From Pedobacter sp. BS3 (lineage in GTDB: Bacteria > Bacteroidota > Bacteroidia > Sphingobacteriales > Sphingobacteriaceae): 64,000 nt of DNA. How positions within the stretch are numbered: position 1 is the first letter of the stretch; every line of letters begins with the position of its first letter. The position numbers were made by a program, and so were the translations under genes. The stretch is taken from NCBI RefSeq assembly GCF_008274585.1, contig NZ_VTRT01000003.1, forward strand, positions 310,001 to 374,000, given 5' to 3'. Below the pieces are notes generated by a model that worked only from the letters and a program-made list of their open reading frames with translations, was not told the origin of the DNA and did not search any database. Positions 53,887 through 61,573 of the stretch are shown here, piece by piece.

Positions 53887-53918
53887 AACGCCCTTTCTGC
53901 ACAGGAAGGGCGTTTTGC
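53887..53918 (+). terminator. Intrinsic terminator after rpoD
   Basis: AACGCCCTT (53887-53895) pairs with AAGGGCGTT (53906-53914) around a 10-base loop, followed by TT. Begins 22 bases after the rpoD stop. Confidence 0.8.
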
Positions 53919-53970
53919 ATTTAGTATCTTTTCAAAACAAATAGCCTCATAAACCGGTTTTTGCTTTTAA

Positions 53971-54075
53971 TCCCGAACGGCGAATTACTCGGGGGATTTC
54001 GCTGAACTCAACCTTTAACTTTAATAGTACACTTTGCAGTTTTTTACTTTTTAATTTTAACTTTTAACTTATTAA
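53971..54075 (+). repeat. Composite dispersed repeat (palindrome + GATTTCGCT...CTCAAC + heptads), copy 1
   Basis: TCCCGAACGGCG...CGGGGGATTTCGCTGAACTCAAC is followed from 54006 by ten 7-base steps, the last five being TTTTTAC TTTTTAA TTTTAAC TTTTAAC TTATTAA. The same order (TCCCG...CGGGATTTCGCT.CGCTCAAC, then TTTTAA) occurs at 61205 and, reversed, at 57101-57147. The array reaches into the 5' end of the endonuclease V gene. Confidence 0.65.
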
Positions 54076-54775
54076 ACTGTCTCCCGAACAATACCAAAAC
54101 CTTACTGCCGCCGGGGCAATTGCATACCAGCACGAATTGCGCAAGCAAATCGTGCTCCGGCCATTGGATATCCCGGTAAAACACATTGGCGGAGCAGACA
54201 TCTCGTTTAACAAGTACTCAGAAACCGTTTATGCCGGTATCATTGTACTAAGCTACCCGGAGCTGCATGTTGTTGATAAAATTACCGTTATTGACCAGAC
54301 ACGGTTTCCGTATATCCCTGGTCTGCTTGCCTTTCGCGAAGTACCGGCCTTACTGAAAGCCTGGAAGCAGCTACAGACTAAACCTGATGTGATGGTGCTC
54401 GACGGTCAGGGTATTGCCCATCAGCGTCGTTTAGGTATTGCCACACATTTCGGTTTAGTTACCGGGGCGCCCAGCATAGGCTGCGCTAAAAGCAGGCTCA
54501 CCGGAAATTTTACCGAACCGGAAAATATCCCGTTTGCAGAAAGCATCCTGTATGACCAGGGCGAAGAAGTGGGCATTGTGCTTCGCACTAAACGGAACTG
54601 TGAACCGGTATATGTTTCGCCCGGACATCGTGTGAGTATGCGTGAAAGCGTTGATATCATTAAGCATTGTGTAGGTAAGCACCGTATTCCCGAGCCTACC
54701 CGGCTGGCGCATCTGCTGGTTAATCAAAGCCGGGTAGCAGCAAGCAATAATAACAACCAGCAGGAGCTATTCTGA
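54071..54775 (+). CDS. nfi: Endonuclease V, start codon uncertain
   Basis: A complete endonuclease V catalytic core: Asp in GGADISF, Glu in LLAFREVP and Asp in VLDGQGIAHQRRLG, cutting DNA 3' to deaminated adenine (inosine). Homology continues upstream of the first usual start (TTG at 54137): codons from 54071 read IKLSPEQYQNLTAAGAIAYQ and HELRKQ, the normal family N-terminus. In that part there is no ATG, GTG or TTG before 54137; the frame begins at an ATT (54071) or CTG (54077), with a stop at 54065. The heptamer array directly upstream appears to have taken the place of the native start. ATT is the start drawn here. Confidence 0.8.
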   Translation: MKLSPEQYQNLTAAGAIAYQHELRKQIVLRPLDIPVKHIGGADISFNKYSETVYAGIIVLSYPELHVVDKITVIDQTRFPYIPGLLAFREVPALLKAWKQLQTKPDVMVLDGQGIAHQRRLGIATHFGLVTGAPSIGCAKSRLTGNFTEPENIPFAESILYDQGEEVGIVLRTKRNCEPVYVSPGHRVSMRESVDIIKHCVGKHRIPEPTRLAHLLVNQSRVAASNNNNQQELF

Positions 54776-54785
54776 TACAATATCT

Positions 54786-54878
54786 TTTTGAATTATTGAT
54801 ATTTTTTTATTGTTTTATAAGATATCACTGAGCCCCCCAATTGGCGGGATTTTAATTTTTGAATTTTTTAATTTGTGC
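54786..54878 (+). repeat. AT-rich dispersed repeat, copy 1 (related to 61241-61312)
   Basis: AATTATTGATAT, a T-run, ATTGTTTTATAAGATAT (54790-54824), then a GGCGGG/TTTTAATTTTTGAATTTTT tail. The same layout occurs at 61241-61312 (AATTATTGATATG, T-run, ATTATTTCATAAGGCAT, then CGGGTTTTTTAATTTTGA). It ends at the exonuclease start. Confidence 0.6.
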
Positions 54879-54879
54879 C

Positions 54880-55596
54880 ATGCTTGAAAACCTCGACCTG
54901 CAAAATGTTTTAGTACTGGATATCGAAACCGTTCCGCAGTACCCCTCCTTTGAGCATGTGCCGGTGCAACTGGCAGAACTTTGGGCACAAAAAACCGTTT
55001 ACAACCGTCGCGAAGGCGAAACCGCCGAGGAATATTATCACCGGGCCGGTATATGGGCCGAGTTTGGCAAAATAGTATGTATCTCGGTCGGGATCTTTAC
55101 AAACACAAATGGCCAAACCGGTTTACGCCTTAAATCTTTTGCCGGCGAGGATGAAAAGATCGTACTGCAAGAATTTTCAGAGTTGCTCAGGCGTCAGCCT
55201 TCATCGCTGATCTTGTGCGCACACAATGGCAAAGAGTTTGATTTTCCATACCTGTGCCGGCGGATGCTGATCAACTGTATGCCTATACCTTCCCAGTTAC
55301 AAATTGCCGGCAAAAAGCCCTGGGAGGTCAATCACCTGGATACCATGGAGCTCTGGAAGTTTGGCGATTATAAAAACTATACTTCCTTAAACCTTCTGGC
55401 AGCAATTTTTGATATCCCCACGCCAAAAGATGATATTACCGGGGCCGACGTTCACGCCGTATTCTGGCAGGATAAGGATATCGACCGGATAAAAATATAC
55501 TGCCAGAAAGATGTTATCACTACGGCACAGCTACTGATGAAATTCAGGTGCAAACCGTTAATCCCCGACGAGCAGATCGTTATTGTTAATGAATAA
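54880..55596 (+). CDS. Predicted 3'-5' exonuclease related to the PolB exonuclease domain
   Basis: About 238 residues from the ATG at 54880; the longer frame begins at a TTG inside the repeat. The DEDD exonuclease motifs are LVLDIETVP (Exo I), LCAHNGKEFDFPYLCRR (Exo II) and IYCQKDVITTAQLL (Exo III). Stand-alone proteins of this type are common in bacteria and are assumed to trim DNA in repair. Its 3' end overlaps that of the convergent holA by 11 bases. Confidence 0.85.
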   Translation: MLENLDLQNVLVLDIETVPQYPSFEHVPVQLAELWAQKTVYNRREGETAEEYYHRAGIWAEFGKIVCISVGIFTNTNGQTGLRLKSFAGEDEKIVLQEFSELLRRQPSSLILCAHNGKEFDFPYLCRRMLINCMPIPSQLQIAGKKPWEVNHLDTMELWKFGDYKNYTSLNLLAAIFDIPTPKDDITGADVHAVFWQDKDIDRIKIYCQKDVITTAQLLMKFRCKPLIPDEQIVIVNE

Positions 55597-56614
55597 TTTT
55601 AAAGATCAGCTCTTTCAGTAATTCACCGTCGGTAGTATTGCCGGTAGCATCAACGCCTTTGGTTTTCAGGTCGTATTCTCTTAACCAGCCAATAACACTG
55701 AACACTTTAGGCCATGCATAATTACGGGCGGCAACATCATAATCCTTTACAAAAAACGGATTTACGCCCAGTTCCCGGGCTATTCCCTGCGGGGATTTAT
55801 CGGTACTGTAATGGTATTTTAACAGGCGGGTAAAATACGTATTCAGGTTACCCAATACCATTTGTATGGGGTTCGACTTCGGATTAGCCGCGAAATAATC
55901 AATGATCTGGTTCGCTTTCAGCACATCGCGTTTACCGATGGCAGTTTGCAGCTCAAACACATTATATTCCTTGCTGATGCCAATATTTCGCTGCACATCA
56001 TCCGCCGAGATCTCACGGCCTTTTTCTGTGCTCAATAATAATTTGTCAAGCTCATTGGCAATTTTAGAAAGGTCGTTGCCCAAATATTCGGCTATTAAAG
56101 CGGCGGCACGGGCATTTATCTTATATTCCTTTGCCTGCACATATTCCTCTATCCAGGCCGGGATCTTATTTTCATAAATAGTAGCCGATTCCAGTACCAG
56201 TCCATTTTTCTCAATGGCTTTATATACTTTTTTCCGCTTATCAAACTTATTATATTTATAGCAGAGCACCAGTATCGTCCCCCGAAGCGGGTTCTCCAGG
56301 TAAGCCAGAAACGGGTCAGGCGATTTTTTACTGTCATCCTCTTTTCCCCATTTTAATTCCTGGGCTTCCTTTACAATAACCACCTGGTAATCGCTCATCA
56401 TCGGGTAGCGTTTCACCGTATTCAGAATGGTAACCATATCGGTATCCTTACCATACAGAATCGTCTGGTTAAAACCTTTCTCCGCATCACTAAGCACATT
56501 ATCCTCAATATAATCACTGATCAGGTCAATATAATAAGGCTCCTCGCCATGCAACAGGTAAACCGGCTTAAACTTTCGGGCTTTTAGATCTGATAATACA
56601 GCTTTAACGGACAT
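55586..56614 (-). CDS. holA: DNA polymerase III subunit delta
   Basis: A 342-residue delta subunit of the clamp loader. PVYLLHGEEPYYIDLISDYI and NQTILYGKDTD form the start of the AAA-like fold without a Walker A motif, and IANELDKLLLSTEKGREISADDV (in parts) and FELQTAIGKRDVLKANQIIDYF are typical. Delta opens the beta clamp during loading. Upstream lies the heptamer array 56621-56871, beginning 7 bases before its start codon, so the array occupies the whole promoter region. Confidence 0.93.
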   Translation of the reverse strand: MSVKAVLSDLKARKFKPVYLLHGEEPYYIDLISDYIEDNVLSDAEKGFNQTILYGKDTDMVTILNTVKRYPMMSDYQVVIVKEAQELKWGKEDDSKKSPDPFLAYLENPLRGTILVLCYKYNKFDKRKKVYKAIEKNGLVLESATIYENKIPAWIEEYVQAKEYKINARAAALIAEYLGNDLSKIANELDKLLLSTEKGREISADDVQRNIGISKEYNVFELQTAIGKRDVLKANQIIDYFAANPKSNPIQMVLGNLNTYFTRLLKYHYSTDKSPQGIARELGVNPFFVKDYDVAARNYAWPKVFSVIGWLREYDLKTKGVDATGNTTDGELLKELIFKIIH

Positions 56615-56620
56615 GAGATG

Positions 56621-56871
56621 AGGTCAAAAGTAAAAAGGAAAAAGGTAAAAGCCAAAAAAGGAAGGTTGATGGTAGAAGGTTGAAGGCAGAAGGTTGAAGG
56701 TTGAAGGTAGAAGGTTGATGGTTGATGGTTGATGGTTGAAGGCAGAAGGTAGAAGGCTGGAAGGTAAAAGGAGTAAGGTTTAGGGCGTAATGCGAACAAC
56801 GAAGGACTAACAACGAACAACGAAGGACTAACAACTAACAACTAACAACTACAGACGAATAACGAACAAAA
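56621..56871. repeat. Large heptamer-phased array with changing motif, between holA and the next gene
   Basis: Five A-rich heptads (56621-56655: AGGTCAA AAGTAAA AAGGAAA AAGGTAA AAGCCAA), a 5-base break, then fourteen GA-initial heptads with GG at positions 4-5 (56661-56758: GAAGGTT, GATGGTT, GAAGGCA...), one 1-base slip, then sixteen heptads that change stepwise to AACAACG, AAGGACT and AACAACT (56760-56871). Phase is kept while the sequence changes entirely. It fills the space between the divergent starts of holA and a small gene. Confidence 0.9.
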
Positions 56872-56892
56872 AAAATTATATCTTTGAAAGCC

Positions 56893-57096
56893 ATGTATAT
56901 TATCAAAGTAAAGGGTGTTGCTAAAATTCCGGATTATGTGCAGTTACGCGATGAAAAGTTCACATTGCTGGCTTATTTTCGCATCGACCGGCCTGACAAA
57001 TCGTTAGAAAAAGCCGGCCTGGGTGCACACGCAGCTTATATTATGGAAAAGATCAGGGATCTGCCTTTCGGAAAGATCCTGGAATTAGATATTTAA
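56893..57096 (+). CDS. Small conserved-looking hypothetical protein
   Basis: A 67-residue protein from the ATG at 56893 (a TTG 9 bases earlier is also in frame). It starts MYIIKVKGVAKIPDYVQLRD and ends DLPFGKILELDI, with even codon use, suggesting a real gene with an alpha/beta fold. I do not recognise the family. It lies between the heptamer array and an ftsE gene on the same strand. Confidence 0.6.
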   Translation: MYIIKVKGVAKIPDYVQLRDEKFTLLAYFRIDRPDKSLEKAGLGAHAAYIMEKIRDLPFGKILELDI

Positions 57097-57100
57097 TTAA

Positions 57101-57147
57101 GTGAAAAGTAAAAAGTTGAACGTAGTGAAATCCCGGATATCCGGGAT
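57101..57147 (-). repeat. Composite dispersed repeat, copy 2 (reverse orientation)
   Basis: GTGAAAA GTAAAAA GTTGAAC GTAGTGA (57101-57128) followed by AATCCCGGATATCCGGGAT, containing the perfect 16-base palindrome TCCCGGATATCCGGGA (57131-57146). Read on the minus strand it has the same order as copies 1 (53971) and 3 (61205). Confidence 0.65.
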
Positions 57148-57228
57148 AAAAGCAGGTGGCAGTTCAATATTAACAGCACATAATCACAATATCCCTGTTT
57201 ATTATAAAAGTGTAGCATTAATAAAATA

Positions 57229-57912
57229 ATGATAGGAAACGCGGTAATAAAACTACAGAATGTAGACGTATATCAGCAAAAGCACCTGGTGCTTTCTAAC
57301 GTAAATTTACAGGTAAATAAAGGCGAATTTATTTTCCTTATCGGGCAAACCGGATCAGGAAAAAGCAGCCTGTTGAAAATAATTTATGGCGATCTGCACA
57401 TTGGCGCCGGTGAAGGGCAGGTTGCCGGATTCGACCTGAAAAAGCTCTCAGACCACGATGTGCCTTACCTGCGCCGGAAACTGGGCATTGTTTTCCAGGA
57501 TTTCCAGTTGCTTACCGACCGTACCATTGAGCAAAACCTGCATTTTGTAATGAAAGCCACCGGCTGGAAAGACAAAAACCTGATCAATGAGCGTGTACGT
57601 GATGTGCTGGAAAAAGTAGGACTACGCTCCAAGCTCAAAAAAATGCCCCACGAAATGTCGGGTGGCGAGCAGCAACGCGTGGTAATTGCCCGTGCCCTGC
57701 TCAACGATCCTGAAATTATACTGGCCGACGAGCCTACCGGAAACTTAGATCCCGATACCTCCGAAGAAATTGTGCTGCTGTTACGCGAAATCAGCAGCTC
57801 TGGCACTGCCGTGCTTATGGCTACACATGATTACCATATTATCAGGACATTCCCATCGCGTATTATTAAGTGCGAGAACGGCCAGGTACACGAAGACGCA
57901 AAGATCAGCTAA
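57229..57912 (+). CDS. ftsE: Cell division ATP-binding protein FtsE
   Basis: A 227-residue ABC ATPase. Walker A GQTGSGKSS, Q-loop VFQDFQLLTDRT, signature MSGGEQQRV, Walker B IILADEP and switch His in MATHDYHI are all present. FtsE with the membrane protein FtsX controls peptidoglycan hydrolases at the division site; ftsX is not adjacent, as is common in Bacteroidota. It lies between inverted heptad groups (GTGAAAA type at 57101, TTTTCAC type at 58056). Confidence 0.92.
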   Translation: MIGNAVIKLQNVDVYQQKHLVLSNVNLQVNKGEFIFLIGQTGSGKSSLLKIIYGDLHIGAGEGQVAGFDLKKLSDHDVPYLRRKLGIVFQDFQLLTDRTIEQNLHFVMKATGWKDKNLINERVRDVLEKVGLRSKLKKMPHEMSGGEQQRVVIARALLNDPEIILADEPTGNLDPDTSEEIVLLLREISSSGTAVLMATHDYHIIRTFPSRIIKCENGQVHEDAKIS

Positions 57913-58236
57913 GGCTATTAATCGAATAACACCTGCTCAAAATACAGGCCGGCCTGGTGTGCTTGGGCCATTTTGATGCGTTTTTGATTTTTTTAGCACA
58001 TGGCCCCGCCTTATGCGCATAGGCGTTAAGTTAATTTTAGGGATTCTTACAAAGTTTTTCACTTTTCACTTTTCACTTAATTCCAACTCCGTCATTATTG
58101 CAACAAGGCAGACATTTTGCAGGTCTAAGTACGTTTTACACTGACAGGATGACCTGTTTTAGACTCTGGCAAAAGATTTGCCGTATGCCGGTGATCAATC
58201 TAAGCTATTAAGGAATAACCGATAAATTCAAATAAC
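57913..58236. other. Intergenic region ftsE-grpE
   Basis: Contains three exact TTTTCAC heptads (58056-58076), the complement of GTGAAAA seen upstream of ftsE, and a short imperfect inverted repeat around 57950-58010 (GCTTGGGCCATTTTG against CACATGGCCCCG). No heat-shock-type inverted repeat (CIRCE) was seen before grpE, and no clear TAnnTTTG. Confidence 0.5.
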
Positions 58237-58818
58237 ATGCAGAAGACTAATCAGCGAGAGCAACAACCCGTATCAAAAGATAAAAATAGTGCAGAGGAAA
58301 TTGAACAAGTGAACGAAGCGACGCAAGATCACAAAGATGATGATGGTGCAGATGAGGGCGCTGAACTTTCTGAATTAGATAAGGCCAAAGCCGAAGCTGC
58401 AGATGCCAACGATAAATACCTGCGCCTATATGCCGAGTTTGATAACTTTAAGCGGCGTACCACAAAAGAACGCATAGACCTGCTGCAATCTGCCGGGAAG
58501 GATATATTACTTTCATTATTGCCCGTACTGGACGATTTTGAACGTGCTATCAAATCTATGGAAAACGCAACTGATATAGAATCGGTAAAAGAGGGTGTGA
58601 TGCTGATTTATCACAAACTGAAAACCACGCTGCAGCAAAAAGGCGTTAAAGAAATGAAGTCTGTTGGCGAGCCTTTTAATGCCGATATTCATGAAGCGAT
58701 CAGTAATATTCCGGCTCCATCCGACGATCTGAAAGGCAAGGTTGTTGATGAGCTGGAAAAAGGCTATTATCTAAACGACAAAGTGCTACGCTTTGCAAAA
58801 GTAATTGTAGGTGCATAG
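58237..58818 (+). CDS. grpE: Nucleotide exchange factor GrpE
   Basis: A 193-residue GrpE: an acidic, low-complexity N-terminus (about 1-50), a long coiled-coil (KAEAADANDKYLRLYAEFDN, FKRRTTKERIDLL) and the C-terminal beta-wing (PFNADIHEAISNIPAPSDDLKG, VVDELEKGYYLNDKVLRFAKV). It releases ADP from DnaK. dnaJ follows 62 bases downstream on the same strand; dnaK is not in the window. Confidence 0.95.
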   Translation: MQKTNQREQQPVSKDKNSAEEIEQVNEATQDHKDDDGADEGAELSELDKAKAEAADANDKYLRLYAEFDNFKRRTTKERIDLLQSAGKDILLSLLPVLDDFERAIKSMENATDIESVKEGVMLIYHKLKTTLQQKGVKEMKSVGEPFNADIHEAISNIPAPSDDLKGKVVDELEKGYYLNDKVLRFAKVIVGA

Positions 58819-58880
58819 GCAGACAACAGTTTTGAACAGCCCGGGGTATACATGTTCCGGCGTTCTATTACTATACTAAA

Positions 58881-60020
58881 ATGGCAAAAAGAGACTATTA
58901 TGATGTATTGGGGGTATCGCGTAGCTCCAGCGCCGATGAGATAAAAAAAGCTTATCGCAAGCTGGCCATAAAATACCATCCTGATAAAAATCCTGGCGAT
59001 AAAGCGGCAGAAGAGAAATTTAAAGAAGCCGCAGAGGCTTACGAGGTTTTAAGCAACCCCGAAAAAAGGCAGCGCTATGACCAGTTCGGGCACGCAGCCG
59101 GATCCGGTGGTTTTGGTGGCGGCATGAATATGGAAGACATATTCAGCCAGTTTGGCGATGTTTTTGGTGGCGGAAATCCCTTTGAGAGCTTCTTTGGAGG
59201 CGGCCAGTCCCGCGGAGGCCGGCGTGTTATCCGCGGCAGCAACCTGCGTATAAAAGTCAGGCTCACACTCGAAGAAGTTGCAAAAGGAACGGAAAAAAAG
59301 ATAAAAGTAAACAAACAGGTGATCTGCAAGGTCTGCGATGGCACCGGGGCAAAAGACCGATCCTCATTCCACACCTGTCCTACCTGCGGCGGAACAGGGT
59401 CGGTACGCCGGGTTACCAACACCATTTTGGGCCAGATGCAAACTACCAGCACTTGCCCCACCTGTAACGGCGAAGGCACTACCATTACCAATAAATGTAA
59501 CGCCTGCCATGGCGACGGCATTGTTCGCGGCGAAGAAACCATATCCATTAACATTCCGGCCGGCGTTAGCGAAGGCATGCAGCTTTCTATGAGCGGCAAG
59601 GGAAATGCGGCGCCAAGAGGCGGTATTCCCGGCGATCTGATCATCCTGGTAGAAGAAATTCCGCACGACCTGCTGAACCGTGAAGGCAACAATATTATTT
59701 ACGACCTGCATATTAGCTTTACCGATGCCGCCCTGGGCACCAGCGTTGAAGTACCAACCATAGACGGCAAGGCCAAGATCAAGATCGATGCCGGTACACA
59801 ACCCGGTAAGATCCTGCGCCTCAAAGGCAAAGGTATTCCCGAAGTAAACTCTTATCACCGTGGCGATCAGCTGATATACGTGAACATCTGGACACCCAAA
59901 GCCTTATCGCACGAAGAACGGGAGCTGCTCGAAAAATTGCATCACTCGCCCAACTTCAGGCCGCAGCCCGGTAAAAATGAGAAAAGCTTTTTCGAGCGCA
60001 TGAAAGAGTATTTCGAGTAA
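58881..60020 (+). CDS. dnaJ: Chaperone protein DnaJ
   Basis: A 379-residue class I J-protein. J domain with HPD in [11 protein letters not shown], a Gly/Phe linker (residues about 75-115), four CxxCxGxG-type zinc repeats ([32 protein letters not shown]) and a C-terminal client-binding domain. It delivers unfolded clients to DnaK and stimulates its ATPase. Pairs with grpE just upstream and with clpB at 32.4 kb. Confidence 0.96.
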   Translation: MAKRDYYDVLGVSRSSSADEIKKAYRKLAIKYHPDKNPGDKAAEEKFKEAAEAYEVLSNPEKRQRYDQFGHAAGSGGFGGGMNMEDIFSQFGDVFGGGNPFESFFGGGQSRGGRRVIRGSNLRIKVRLTLEEVAKGTEKKIKVNKQVICKVCDGTGAKDRSSFHTCPTCGGTGSVRRVTNTILGQMQTTSTCPTCNGEGTTITNKCNACHGDGIVRGEETISINIPAGVSEGMQLSMSGKGNAAPRGGIPGDLIILVEEIPHDLLNREGNNIIYDLHISFTDAALGTSVEVPTIDGKAKIKIDAGTQPGKILRLKGKGIPEVNSYHRGDQLIYVNIWTPKALSHEERELLEKLHHSPNFRPQPGKNEKSFFERMKEYFE

Positions 60021-60359
60021 GCTGTTTACATCATAAGTATGAGAGAGGGTGTCTCAAAAGTCATAAAGCACTGCCATTTCGACGACCTTAGGCGGAGACC
60101 ACGAAGTAACTGCGAAGCAAAATCTCTTTCCTAAGTACTTCTGGCGGAGATCTCTCTCCCGATCCCGTATGTACTGGAGGGATCGGGATTACGGGAGCTT
60201 TCTGGTCAGCTCCCTCCGCAATAGCAGCACATAAATACTGCTTCAGTCCCCGAAGCCCCGCATGGGTGTCCAGGAACAAAAGAGAAGATAGCTAAAAGAG
60301 CGCTCCCTGCCTCCCCGCCTCCTGCTCATTATGCTCTTATCTTACCTCTAAAACGCCGC
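60021..60359. repeat. Intergenic region with dispersed palindromic repeat
   Basis: From 60090 the text GCCATTTCGACGACCTTAGG...GAAATCTC-like (AAATCTC at about 60120) and GGCGGAGATCTCTC resembles a repeat class common after Bacteroidota genes. CCCGATCCC (60158-60166) pairs with GGGATCGGG (60179-60187) in a 9-bp stem with a 12-base loop, a possible terminator between the convergent dnaJ and membrane-protein genes. No ORF supported. Confidence 0.55.
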
Positions 60360-60767
60360 CTATTCCCTGTTTTCCTTCCCGGCCCCGGTAATAATAAAAA
60401 ACACACCCAGGAAAATCACCAGCCAGGTATACCATTGGTATTCTACCATTTTTCCGGCAAACCGGGCCAGCTTTTTGAGCGGGATAAACGAAAAAGCACT
60501 GTCAACCTTAAACCAGATACCGGCCAGCGTTAAAACCACCAGGAACCATACAGCCCATCCGCAGAATTTAAGCATCCGGCTTTTATTCAGGATAGCAGCA
60601 ATTAAAGACAAAACAGCAAACAAATAAACCAGCGAAGCCAGTGTAATATCTATGTTCCAGTAATTCCAGTTACCAACTATGGGTAAATGCAGCAACGGAA
60701 AGAAACCGGCCACTATAACTACCACGGCGCCCAAAGCACCTGCAATATTGACGTTTTTCAAGTTCAA
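60360..60767 (-). CDS. Hypothetical four-helix membrane protein
   Basis: A 135-residue protein with four clear transmembrane segments (about 8-26, 40-60, 68-84, 111-130): VAGALGAVVVIVAGFFPLLH-like start, then TLASLVYLFAVLSLIAAIL, FCGWAVWFLVVLTLAGIWF and YTWLVIFLGVFFIITGAG. No functional motif. Same strand as gldC, 27 bases downstream, so it may be co-transcribed. Function unknown. Confidence 0.75.
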   Translation of the reverse strand: MNLKNVNIAGALGAVVVIVAGFFPLLHLPIVGNWNYWNIDITLASLVYLFAVLSLIAAILNKSRMLKFCGWAVWFLVVLTLAGIWFKVDSAFSFIPLKKLARFAGKMVEYQWYTWLVIFLGVFFIITGAGKENRE

Positions 60768-60794
60768 GATTTAAAATCTAAAAATTTCCTATCG

Positions 60795-61130
60795 TTAGCT
60801 ATCCTGCTTAAGCTGCATTTTATCAGCAAAATGAGCGCAATAATCACGCAGATCCTCTACAATATTCTTTTCGCCGGTTGCCCGCAAAAAGCTATCGCCC
60901 ATAGTTTGCAGCGTTTCATAAAAAAAACGCTTCATTTCATCTACAGGCATATCCTTTGTCCAGAGGTCAATGCGTAATGAATTTTTATAATGATGATCCC
61001 AAAGCGCCAGCATCATAGATTTTACAGGCAACGCCTCCTTATTTTCAGCATCGCTCGATTCCCATAAAATATTCTCGGGCACATTGTTATCATCTAATTC
61101 AATAGTAAGTTTTATTTCTGCTTTTTTCAT
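60795..61130 (-). CDS. gldC: Gliding motility protein GldC
   Basis: A 111-residue protein matching GldC: KAEIKLTIELDDNNVPENILW, then ALPVKSMMLALWDHHYKNSLRIDLWTKDMP (in parts) and VDEMKRFFYETLQTMGDSF. GldC is a small cytoplasmic protein linked to gliding in Flavobacterium, but it is also widespread in non-gliding Bacteroidota, so its presence alone does not predict motility. gldB is often adjacent in other genomes; it is not seen here. Confidence 0.92.
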   Translation of the reverse strand: MKKAEIKLTIELDDNNVPENILWESSDAENKEALPVKSMMLALWDHHYKNSLRIDLWTKDMPVDEMKRFFYETLQTMGDSFLRATGEKNIVEDLRDYCAHFADKMQLKQDS

Positions 61131-61204
61131 ATAAACGTTTTCAGTATAACAAGGGTATTATGCTTGTGGTAAGCAAACCAAATGCACCTTGCAGGATTTC
61201 TTGA

Positions 61205-61312
61205 TCCCGAATAACCGGGATTTCGCTTCGCTCAACTTTTAATTATTGATATGTTTTTTATTATTTCATAAGGCATTAATGAACCTTTCGGGTTTTTTAA
61301 TTTTGACTTTAA
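61205..61312 (+). repeat. Composite dispersed repeat, copy 3, joined to the AT-rich repeat, copy 2
   Basis: TCCCGAATAACCGGGATTTC, then GCTTCGCTCAACTTTT (to about 61240), matches copies at 53971 and 57147. It runs directly into AATTATTGATATG...CATAAGGCAT (61241-61276), the second copy of the element at 54786. It fills most of the gap between gldC and the next membrane-protein gene. Confidence 0.65.
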
Positions 61313-61573
61313 TTAAATCCTGCTGATAATCATCGTTAAAACGGCCACAAAGATGATGAATATTAGCTGCACTATCCAAATGCGTTTTGTACTTTTAATG
61401 TAATGTCTGAAAATCAAATCGGCAATAAAAAACAATAAAGCTATAGCTAAAACACCCCATACAGAAACCAGTTGCCTGTTTTCAATAGTCTGCCCAAATA
61501 AACCGGTACGGGTGTACAATATATACACCAGCATGGCAGCCAGCACCATATTTAAAGGCGTTACCCGTATCAT
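61313..61573 (-). CDS. Hypothetical small membrane protein
   Basis: An 86-residue protein with three hydrophobic segments (about 6-22, 36-55, 66-84), including VWGVLAIALLFFIADLIF and IVQLIFIIFVAVLTMII. No motif recognised. Its start overlaps the helicase stop by 4 bases (ATGA), so it is translationally coupled to the DEAD-box gene. The close coupling is more informative than the sequence: it may be a membrane partner or just an operon passenger. Confidence 0.7.
   Translation of the reverse strand: MIRVTPLNMVLAAMLVYILYTRTGLFGQTIENRQLVSVWGVLAIALLFFIADLIFRHYIKSTKRIWIVQLIFIIFVAVLTMIISRI

Noticed and set aside
59075-59858. Minus-strand ORFs inside dnaJ (up to 205 codons)
   Set aside because: Pro/Cys-rich antisense translation of the DnaJ zinc and Gly-rich regions; no start context or homology.
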